DNA from: Thermoprotei archaeon
GTDB taxonomy: Archaea; Thermoproteota; Thermoprotei_A; Sulfolobales; WANQ01
Assembly: GCA_027038805.1 (NCBI GenBank)
Contig: JALWGO010000012.1
Location: 1 to 5,726, forward strand
DNA: 5,726 bases
Reading direction: 5' to 3'
The notes beneath the pieces are model-generated. The model saw only the letters and a list, made by a program, of their open reading frames with translations. It had not been told where the DNA came from and did not search any database. This document shows, in pieces, positions 1 to 4,509 of this stretch; the first letter of the stretch is position 1, and each line of letters starts with the position of its first letter. Both the position numbers and the translations under genes were made by a program.

Positions 1-495
1 AGTTTAACACCTTATGGTGCTTGGACGACGACTACTTGGAAGGGTAAACGCGAGCACAAGAAGGATCTACCACTAATAATGGTTTCACATAGAGTCCCAT
101 ATGTTGCGACAGCTAGTGTAGCCTACCCACACGACTTTATCGCTAAGTTGAAGAAAGCGGCAAGTATTAGAGGTTTTAAGTATATACATCTACATGCTCC
201 TTGCCCAGTTGGATGGAAATTTGATGCTGATAAAACGGTGAAAGTTGCGAAACTTGCTGTTGAGACAGGTATGTGGATTCTATTCGAATATCATAACGGA
301 GTCTTCCGTATAAGTCCACCAAGCCGCCCGTATGTAAGTAAGGAAAAACGTAAGCCAGTGAAAGAATACATAATGTTACAGGATAGATTTAGAAATCTTA
401 GCGATGAGGATTTAGCAGAACTGGAGAAAAGAATTGATGAGACATGGAATTGGTATATAATGCTAGAACAATGGACCAATAGAAGAACGAATTGA
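1..495 (+). CDS. porB: Pyruvate:ferredoxin oxidoreductase beta subunit, C-terminal part (5' end outside window)
   Basis: The reading frame is open from the first base to the TGA at 493-495 and gives 164 residues; the family is usually a little over 300 residues, so roughly half is missing upstream. The beta subunit binds thiamine pyrophosphate and, with alpha, gamma and delta subunits, oxidises pyruvate with CoA to acetyl-CoA, reducing ferredoxin in the cytoplasm. Visible family hallmarks are TPYGAWTTT at residues 3-11 of the fragment, the SHRVPYVATAS stretch (about 29-39) and HAPCPVGW (65-72), followed by the usual basic and acidic C-terminal helices. The TPP-binding GDG segment would lie upstream and cannot be checked. 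In archaea this gene normally closes a por gene cluster, which fits the T-rich stretch just after its stop. A paralogous 2-ketoisovalerate or other 2-oxoacid oxidoreductase beta subunit is the main alternative. The internal ATG at 79 is not the true start. Confidence 0.9.
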   Translation, partial: SLTPYGAWTTTTWKGKREHKKDLPLIMVSHRVPYVATASVAYPHDFIAKLKKAASIRGFKYIHLHAPCPVGWKFDADKTVKVAKLAVETGMWILFEYHNGVFRISPPSRPYVSKEKRKPVKEYIMLQDRFRNLSDEDLAELEKRIDETWNWYIMLEQWTNRRTN

Positions 496-526
496 TTTAT
501 AGGAATAATGGTCTACCGCACTTAAA

Positions 527-556
527 CTCTTATTTTTTATATTATATTTTGTATTC
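527..556 (+). terminator. T-rich terminator-like stretch after porB
   Basis: About 35 bases after the porB stop the plus strand carries several T runs (TATTTTTTAT at 531-540, then ATTTTG at 546-551). Archaeal intrinsic terminators are typically U-tracts without a strong hairpin, so this is a reasonable end for the por transcript. I see no convincing stem before it. On the other strand the same bases are A-rich and would not end the convergent secG transcript. Confidence 0.5.
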
Positions 557-561
557 TATAA

Positions 562-738
562 TCAATAGAGAGGTAATATTACATTCAATAGTATTACGAT
601 TACTGTTATCGCAACAGCTGTAAATATTACAAATTCTGGTTTTAGTTTCGCTCCTTCCTCTGTTTCCTCATAGAATCTCACGAGACCAGCTGCGGTAAAG
701 GGTCCGGGACCAGTCTTTCTTCTTCTACGTGAGGACAC
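562..738 (-). CDS. secG: Preprotein translocase Sec61 subunit beta (SecG), 58 aa
   Basis: This short minus-strand gene starts at GTG (738-736) and ends at TGA (564-562), encoding 58 residues. The protein begins MSSRRRRKTGPGPFTAAGLV, the arginine-rich N-terminus plus the PGPFTAAGL(V/I)RFYEE pattern typical of archaeal Sec61 beta. It ends in one hydrophobic helix at about residues 36-56, an expected tail anchor with the N-terminus in the cytoplasm. Sec61 beta is the small non-essential partner of SecY and SecE in the membrane protein-conducting channel. Length matches archaeal family members (about 50-60 aa). The start is supported by AGGGAG at 750-745, six bases before the GTG, and by the basic N-terminus beginning there. 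It converges on porB (66 bp between stops) and diverges from the mazG-like gene. Its size and GTG start make it easy to overlook. Confidence 0.93.
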   Translation of the reverse strand: MSSRRRRKTGPGPFTAAGLVRFYEETEEGAKLKPEFVIFTAVAITVIVILLNVILPLY

Positions 739-823
739 GGTGTTCTCCCTGGTCTTGTCTTAACTCTAGGTTCTTATTAAGGCTTATCTTCTACACGTTT
801 CTAGTAATTTAGAGGTGTTGTAG
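739..823. promoter_or_regulatory. Divergent promoter region between secG and the MazG-like gene
   Basis: These 85 bp separate two divergently transcribed genes. The quasi-palindromic AT box CTTATTAAG (about 772-780) reads as a plausible TATA element in both directions. On the plus strand it would place initiation near 803, and on the minus strand near 750, each shortly before a Shine-Dalgarno sequence: GAGGTG at 812-817 for the plus gene and AGGGAG at 750-745 for secG. The Shine-Dalgarno sites are clear; the TATA assignment is an inference from spacing. Confidence 0.4.
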
Positions 824-1078
824 ATGCACATTAGGGAAGCACAGGAATTAATAAGAAGTGTTTATTATAGAAAGGATAGTAAAAGGGGAGTTTATGCGAC
901 TTTTACGTGGCTTGTAGAAGAAGTAGGTGAACTAGCTGATGCTCTACTATCTGAGCGCATGGAAAGTATAGAGGAGGAACTAGCTGATGTGCTTGCATGG
1001 TTATTATCTGTAGCTAATCTTGTTGGTGTTGATTTGGAGAATGCTTTTAAGAAAAAGTATACTAACCCTCCTTTGTAG
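824..1078 (+). CDS. MazG-type nucleotide pyrophosphohydrolase, 84 aa
   Basis: This is a small all-alpha NTP pyrophosphatase of the MazG/dUTPase-like superfamily, which hydrolyses (possibly non-canonical) nucleoside triphosphates to monophosphate and pyrophosphate using Mg2+ ions. The metal-binding signature ExxE...ExxD is visible as E33-E36 (within EEVGELADAL, 32-41) and E52-D55 (within EEELADVLAWLL, 50-61), followed by the amphipathic helix VANLVGVDLENAFKKKY. The first helix, residues 3-15, is also typical. Length suits single-domain MazG homologues. The ATG at 824 is well supported by GAGGTG at 812-817, six bases upstream. The protein ends TNPPL just after KKKY; some archaeal relatives carry a Cys-rich tail there, absent here. 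The last 17 bp overlap the 3' end of the convergent GGGP synthase gene. The true substrate cannot be read from sequence. Confidence 0.88.
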   Translation: MHIREAQELIRSVYYRKDSKRGVYATFTWLVEEVGELADALLSERMESIEEELADVLAWLLSVANLVGVDLENAFKKKYTNPPL

Positions 1079-1823
1079 TGTTCTTTAGAGCCCTTATTAT
1101 TTCTAAACTTTTTTCGAAGTCTCTTTCCAATATCGTGCCAGTTACAATAGCGTTTGCGCCTGCTCTAGCTAGTTCTAAGGCTTTTTCAGGTGTACGTATG
1201 CCTCCACCTACTATTATAAATGCTTCTTTGCCTAGACTTTTTCTAGTGATACTTACTAGTGTGGAGGGTACTGGTTGAGGACTACCTGATCCCGCTTCAA
1301 AGTATATGAACCTCATGCCAAGCATGGCTGCAGCTAACGCATAGGCTACTCCTATCTCTGGTTTCTCAAAGGGTACGGGTCTTGCTTGCCCGACATATCC
1401 TGCTGCTCCTCCATATCCTACAATGATGTATGCTGTTGGTATGGGTTCTAATCCATATTCTAGTATTATTGGGGCGCCCAGCATTTGTGCTCTTATGATG
1501 AAATAGGGGTTCTCAGAGTTTAGTAGGCTCATAAATAATATCGCGTCAGCGTGTCTTGATATACCATTGATGTTGCCGGGGAATAATATTATTGGTATAT
1601 TTACGGCTTTTTTAATCTCTATTATTATTTTATCTAATTTGCTCTCAGTAACACCTGTACTCCCGCCTACCAATATGGCATCCGTGCCAGCTGATTCCAG
1701 TTTCCTTGCTATATCTTGTATATTCCCCCATGTTATTTTATCTGGATCTATTAGTGCGAAATGTAGGGTTTCTTTTCTAGCCTTACTCCATAGTTGATTC
1801 TGAACTCTCTTCTTTAGCTTCAC
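1062..1823 (-). CDS. Geranylgeranylglyceryl phosphate synthase (GGGP synthase)
   Basis: This enzyme joins sn-glycerol-1-phosphate and geranylgeranyl diphosphate to form GGGP, the first committed step of archaeal ether-lipid synthesis. The 253-residue TIM-barrel protein shows the family motifs in order: HFALIDPDK (21-29), VGGSTG (52-57), FPGN (81-84), SLLNS (99-103), EYGLEPIPTAYIIV (122-135, which contains the catalytic glutamate/tyrosine region), YFEAGSGS (174-181), the phosphate-binding VGGGIRTPEKA (205-215) and TGT (228-230). Start is GTG at 1823-1821, 41 nt inside the upstream Elf1 gene. It is favoured because GAGGAGGAGG (1836-1827) gives a strong Shine-Dalgarno match 3-6 nt upstream and because no ATG/GTG/TTG alternative is seen close by in frame. 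It is the last gene of the four-gene minus-strand cluster, and its stop lies inside the convergent mazG-like gene. Heptaprenylglyceryl phosphate synthase (PcrB) is the bacterial relative; archaeal context favours GGGP. Confidence 0.95.
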   Translation of the reverse strand: MKLKKRVQNQLWSKARKETLHFALIDPDKITWGNIQDIARKLESAGTDAILVGGSTGVTESKLDKIIIEIKKAVNIPIILFPGNINGISRHADAILFMSLLNSENPYFIIRAQMLGAPIILEYGLEPIPTAYIIVGYGGAAGYVGQARPVPFEKPEIGVAYALAAAMLGMRFIYFEAGSGSPQPVPSTLVSITRKSLGKEAFIIVGGGIRTPEKALELARAGANAIVTGTILERDFEKSLEIIRALKNTTKEG

Positions 1824-2094
1824 TTTCCTCCTCCTCGAGAAAAGTATATTCTAGTTTTCCCTCGAAGAATAGATCCAGGAATTTAGCATACACGTCCACT
1901 TCATGATGTGCTGTTGGGACTTCAAGCTCTGCGTAGAGTTTACAAGAACCACATCTTATTATTGCTTTCTTAGTGTTTTTGTCAAAGTCTATGGTTAAAG
2001 TCTTCATACCACAGTTCGGGCATTGAAAGACTTTTGGTAACGTTCTAGGAGCTCTTCTTATTATTGGTTTTCTCCTCTTTCTACGCTTACCCAT
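1783..2094 (-). CDS. elf1: Elf1-like transcription elongation factor (zinc ribbon), 103 aa
   Basis: The protein resembles eukaryotic Elf1, a small zinc-binding factor that associates with elongating RNA polymerase alongside Spt4/5. Visible features in order: a very basic N-terminus (MGKRRKRRKPIIRRAPR), a four-cysteine zinc site formed by C25-P-N-C28 and C48-G-S-C51, the conserved VDVYAKFLDLF helix (66-76; compare the VDVYxxWxD pattern of Elf1), and an acidic Glu/Ser-rich tail (86-103). Length is close to that of eukaryotic Elf1 core plus tail. The ATG at 2094-2092 has a modest GAGG (2106-2103) eight bases upstream. It lies 25 nt after the SWIM gene stop and overlaps the GGGP synthase start by 41 nt, so translational coupling is likely. 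A ribosomal-type zinc ribbon is a weaker alternative. Confidence 0.87.
   Translation of the reverse strand: MGKRRKRRKPIIRRAPRTLPKVFQCPNCGMKTLTIDFDKNTKKAIIRCGSCKLYAELEVPTAHHEVDVYAKFLDLFFEGKLEYTFLEEEESEAKEESSESTME
1827..1836 (-). promoter_or_regulatory. Shine-Dalgarno sequence of GGGP synthase inside the elf1 coding region
   Basis: The repeated GAG codons for E87-E89 of the Elf1 acidic tail read GAGGAGGAGG on the minus strand, a near-perfect match to the archaeal anti-Shine-Dalgarno. They lie 3-6 nt before the GTG start of the GGGP synthase gene. The same bases therefore encode an acidic run and a ribosome binding site, which decides the choice of the overlapping GTG start. Confidence 0.7.
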
Positions 2095-2119
2095 TCTTTC
2101 AGCCTCTTCTCTCGCTTCC

Positions 2120-2539
2120 TTAGCTGTTTCTTTTCTTTGAGGTTCTGGCTATAAGTATTCTTCTGAGGGTTGGTGAATAGCTATTCCATAATATTTCTAG
2201 TAATATATCGTCTACTAGTTCGTCTTCTATGTTTAAGTCCACATATTTTCCTTCTTTTTCAGCTATTTTTTGAGCAATTAAGTGGTAGCAAGGTCTTCTA
2301 GCTTTCTCGGATATAACATGTATTATGAAGTCTTTACATGTACACGAGTATCCAGGGATAAGGATATAATCTCTATTCTTTCCTCGAAAAATCCAAAAAT
2401 ATTCTTTTCGTTCTCCAGATGATATCCTTATGATTCTTTCTGCATGGACGGCTTCTCTAGATTTTGGTGGGATGTTTTTAGAAAGTATAATGTTTTCTAA
2501 TAGTTCACGTATCTCTCTTGGATCCACTTGACGCACCAT
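2120..2539 (-). CDS. SWIM zinc-finger protein, probable Shu2/SWS1-like, 139 aa
   Basis: The central residues form a SWIM zinc-binding domain: C66-T-C68, a 15-residue spacer, then C84-Y-H86, preceded by a beta-rich stretch (YFWIFRGKNRDYILIPGYS, 47-65). The motif extends to CYHLIA (84-89), i.e. CxHxxA. From memory, that alanine-extended form marks the Shu2/SWS1 branch, whose members partner RAD51/RadA paralogues in homologous recombination. Function here is an inference; SWIM domains in general bind DNA or protein partners. An N-terminal helix (8-20) and a C-terminal acidic helix (about 98-118) flank the domain, and the tail is basic. ATG at 2539-2537 is only 9 nt after the aminotransferase stop and has no strong Shine-Dalgarno, suggesting coupling to that gene. 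It lies 25 nt before elf1. No transposase or helicase partner is adjacent, so it is unlikely to be a MULE- or SNF2-type SWIM protein fragment. Confidence 0.78.
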   Translation of the reverse strand: MVRQVDPREIRELLENIILSKNIPPKSREAVHAERIIRISSGERKEYFWIFRGKNRDYILIPGYSCTCKDFIIHVISEKARRPCYHLIAQKIAEKEGKYVDLNIEDELVDDILLEILWNSYSPTLRRILIARTSKKRNS

Positions 2540-2548
2540 GCCTTAGAG

Positions 2549-3895
2549 TTAAAGTATTGATGCTTTCACGGACTCTTCTAGTATCTCTAGGCCTATCTTT
2601 GCTTGCTCTTCTGTTATGTTTAATGGGGGTATTAGCCTTATAGTACTCTTACCACATGGTAATAGTATTAGGCCTCTTTTCAGCGCCTCTCTTACTACAT
2701 TGTTACGTATTCTTATATCGTGTTCCCTAGTTTTCCTATCTTTAACGAATTCTATTCCCCATGCTAGTCCTAATCCTCTAACATCTCCTATTGGTTGATA
2801 TTTTTCTTTTAGTCCGATTAGTGTTTCCTTGAATAATTTCTCTAGTCTTTCTACATTTGGTAATATCTTTTCTATTTCATTTATTGTTGCTAGAGCTGCA
2901 GCGCATGCAACAGTATGTCCACCAAAGGTGTTACTATGTGCTCCTGGCTCAAAGTCTAGTTCTTTTTTAAATATAGTGGCACCTATTGGGAGTGCACCAT
3001 TTGCTAATGCTTTTGCTAATGTTATTATATCGGGAGCCGTGTTGAAGTGTTCTATTGCAAACATTTTCCCTGTTCTTCCCATTCCCATTTGTACTTCGTC
3101 GTCTATTAGTAGAATTCCATATTTTTCAATGGTTTTCTTGAGAGTTGGGAAGAAGTTTTTAGGTGGTACGACGTATCCGCCTTCACCTTGTATGGGCTCA
3201 GCTATGACTGCTGCTACTTCTTCTGGTGGTACATAGTGTTGGAATACCCAGTACTCTAGGTATTCCATTACCCTATTGACTAGTTCGTCTGGATTCTCGT
3301 ATCCGTCAATGTGCCACGGGTTTCTGTAAGGATTCGGATAGGGTATGTGTACTACTCCGGGCATTGTTGGGAAATAGTTTCTTTTGTGGACGGGCTTGCT
3401 TGCAGTTAGACTTAGTGATCCCATAGTCCTACCGTGGAACGCAGCTATGAAGGCTATGAATATTTTTCTACGTGTTGAGTATCGGGATAGTTTGAGTGCT
3501 GCTTCAACACTTTCCGTGCCGCTATTTGCAAAGAATACCTTCTTAGGGAAGTCTCCAGGTGCTATTGATGCTAGTTTCTTAGCGAGTTCTACTTGTACTT
3601 GATTATAAAAGTCTGTTCCAGCTGCATGCCATATTTTAGATAATTGTTCCAATATTGCTTTTTCAACGTTTTTATTGCGGTGTCCGAGATTGGTTACCGA
3701 TACGCCAGTGGAGAAATCTAGGTATACATTACCGTCTACATCAATAATCCAAGGCCCTTCACCACGTTCAATAACTAATGGCAATATCTCGGGATCATGA
3801 GTGGTAGTAGCAACAAATTCTCTATGTTCTTCTATAATCTTCTTAGCTTTTGGTCCCGGAGGAGGTGTCTTTATTAATGGTTTACTAAAACCCAT
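2549..3895 (-). CDS. Class III PLP-dependent aminotransferase (4-aminobutyrate/ornithine aminotransferase or amino acid racemase type), 448 aa
   Basis: This is a complete fold-type I PLP enzyme of the class III (GABA/ornithine/acetylornithine) aminotransferase family. Key positions are all present: SGTES (125-129, phosphate binding), the stacking aromatic F153 in AFHG, E233 in EPIQGEGG, D266 in LLIDDEVQMGMGRTG (binds the pyridine nitrogen), catalytic K295 in LAKALANG, and T323 in SNTFGG. The N-terminal TPPPGPKAKKII and the YPNPYRNPW insert (186-194) resemble the archaeal group, known from Thermococcales, that contains both omega-aminotransferases and broad-specificity amino acid racemases. 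The exact substrate (4-aminobutyrate, ornithine, or racemisation of neutral amino acids) cannot be settled here. The ATG at 3895-3893 has little Shine-Dalgarno signal, consistent with a short or leaderless first gene of an operon. The SWIM, elf1 and GGGP synthase genes follow with short gaps or overlap. Confidence 0.92.
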   Translation of the reverse strand: MGFSKPLIKTPPPGPKAKKIIEEHREFVATTTHDPEILPLVIERGEGPWIIDVDGNVYLDFSTGVSVTNLGHRNKNVEKAILEQLSKIWHAAGTDFYNQVQVELAKKLASIAPGDFPKKVFFANSGTESVEAALKLSRYSTRRKIFIAFIAAFHGRTMGSLSLTASKPVHKRNYFPTMPGVVHIPYPNPYRNPWHIDGYENPDELVNRVMEYLEYWVFQHYVPPEEVAAVIAEPIQGEGGYVVPPKNFFPTLKKTIEKYGILLIDDEVQMGMGRTGKMFAIEHFNTAPDIITLAKALANGALPIGATIFKKELDFEPGAHSNTFGGHTVACAAALATINEIEKILPNVERLEKLFKETLIGLKEKYQPIGDVRGLGLAWGIEFVKDRKTREHDIRIRNNVVREALKRGLILLPCGKSTIRLIPPLNITEEQAKIGLEILEESVKASIL

Positions 3896-3960
3896 GTTTC
3901 AACACACTCGGGGTACTCCTAAAATACAAGTTTTTGCCACTATACTATACTATTCATAAC
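3896..3960 (-). promoter_or_regulatory. Candidate promoter of the four-gene minus-strand cluster
   Basis: Reading the minus strand toward the aminotransferase start, two AT-rich boxes stand out. One is TAGTATAGTATAG (3952-3940), which would give a leader of about 24 nt; the other is CTTGTATTTT (3930-3921), which would give a nearly leaderless mRNA. No good Shine-Dalgarno sits before the ATG, which slightly favours the second. The rest of the 3896-4059 spacer is AT-rich and holds no gene I can support. Confidence 0.35.
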
Positions 3961-4059
3961 TATATTTTATTTTGTTATCTTAGAATGATTCAATATATTC
4001 ACTCAACTATTCAACATTCCTTGTAAGTTTAATACAATTAGAGAATCTTTTGAGATATC

Positions 4060-4139
<80 letters not shown>

Positions 4140-4162
4140 CTTTAAGGAGATTTATTCGCCGG

Positions 4163-4171
4163 GGTTTTATC
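4163..4171 (-). promoter_or_regulatory. Candidate TATA box of tRNA-Val
   Basis: GATAAAACC on the minus strand is centred about 30 nt upstream of the mature tRNA 5' end, which would start transcription a few bases before it. A second AT stretch nearer the gene (GAATAAAT, about 4157-4150) is too close to act alone. The assignment rests only on composition and spacing. Confidence 0.35.
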
Positions 4172-4261
4172 ATTAACGGTGCACGTTTTTAAGATTTTAT
4201 ATATTTGATATTTATGCCTAGAATATCTGATGCTACTGCATTATGTCTTAGGTAAATATAA

Positions 4262-4297
4262 TGTTTATAAACTTGTACCTTTAATCCACGTCTGAGG
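4262..4297 (+). promoter_or_regulatory. Candidate TATA box and Shine-Dalgarno of rpl38e
   Basis: TGTTTATAAAC (4262-4272) resembles an archaeal TATA box, and GAGG at 4294-4297 lies eight bases before the ATG at 4306. The expected start of transcription, about 26 nt after the box, falls close to the GAGG, so the leader would be very short and one of the two signals may be fortuitous. The remaining spacer between the tRNA and this gene (4138-4261) is AT-rich, with no supported gene. Confidence 0.4.
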
Positions 4298-4305
4298 CTC
4301 AGAAA

Positions 4306-4509
4306 ATGCCTGTCGAAATATTCGATAAGGAAGAGTTTAAGAAGTTAGCAAAACAAGCTAGTGAGTGTAGGGTTAAAAAGTTAGAGAAAGAGGGTATAGC
4401 AAAGGTTAAGGCGAGGACAAAGAGATATTTGTATACTATAAAAATAAAATTAGATGAACTTGATAGTTTCCTTAAAGAATTAGAATGTAAGAATATTGTT
4501 GAAGTCTAA
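4306..4509 (+). CDS. rpl38e: Large-subunit ribosomal protein L38e, 67 aa
   Basis: The 67-residue protein starts MPVEIFDKEEFKKLAKQASE and contains KVKARTKRYLYTIKI (34-48), matching the L38e pattern in which a K(L/V)K(A/V)RxxRYLYT strand follows a helical, basic first half. L38e is a small eukaryote-type protein of the large ribosomal subunit that binds rRNA; among archaea it is mainly found in crenarchaeal and related lineages, which supports the taxonomic guess. Length matches the family (about 65-70 aa). The first Met is strongly supported by the family's MPxxI start and the GAGG at 4294-4297. The TAA stop (4507-4509) overlaps the stop of the convergent ribonuclease gene. It is transcribed divergently from tRNA-Val. 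Confidence 0.93.
   Translation: MPVEIFDKEEFKKLAKQASECRVKKLEKEGIAKVKARTKRYLYTIKIKLDELDSFLKELECKNIVEV

Noticed and set aside
291..479. 62-codon minus-strand frame opposite porB
   Set aside because: porB is conserved across this stretch; the antisense translation shows nothing recognisable.
2829..3236. 135-codon plus-strand frame antisense to the aminotransferase (also those at 1078, 1567, 2616 and 3384)
   Set aside because: They lie wholly or almost wholly opposite strongly supported genes, have low-complexity hydrophobic/Ser-rich translations and show no family motif.
4214..4255. Mini-ORF of 13 codons starting MPRISDATALCLR between the tRNA and rpl38e
   Set aside because: It has no Shine-Dalgarno, no recognisable family and chance-level length.
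4226..4295. Possible C/D box small RNA (a TGATG near 4228 and a CTGA at 4292) upstream of rpl38e
   Set aside because: The C box lacks the full RUGAUGA consensus, and no D'/C' pair lies between the two elements, so the match is expected by chance.
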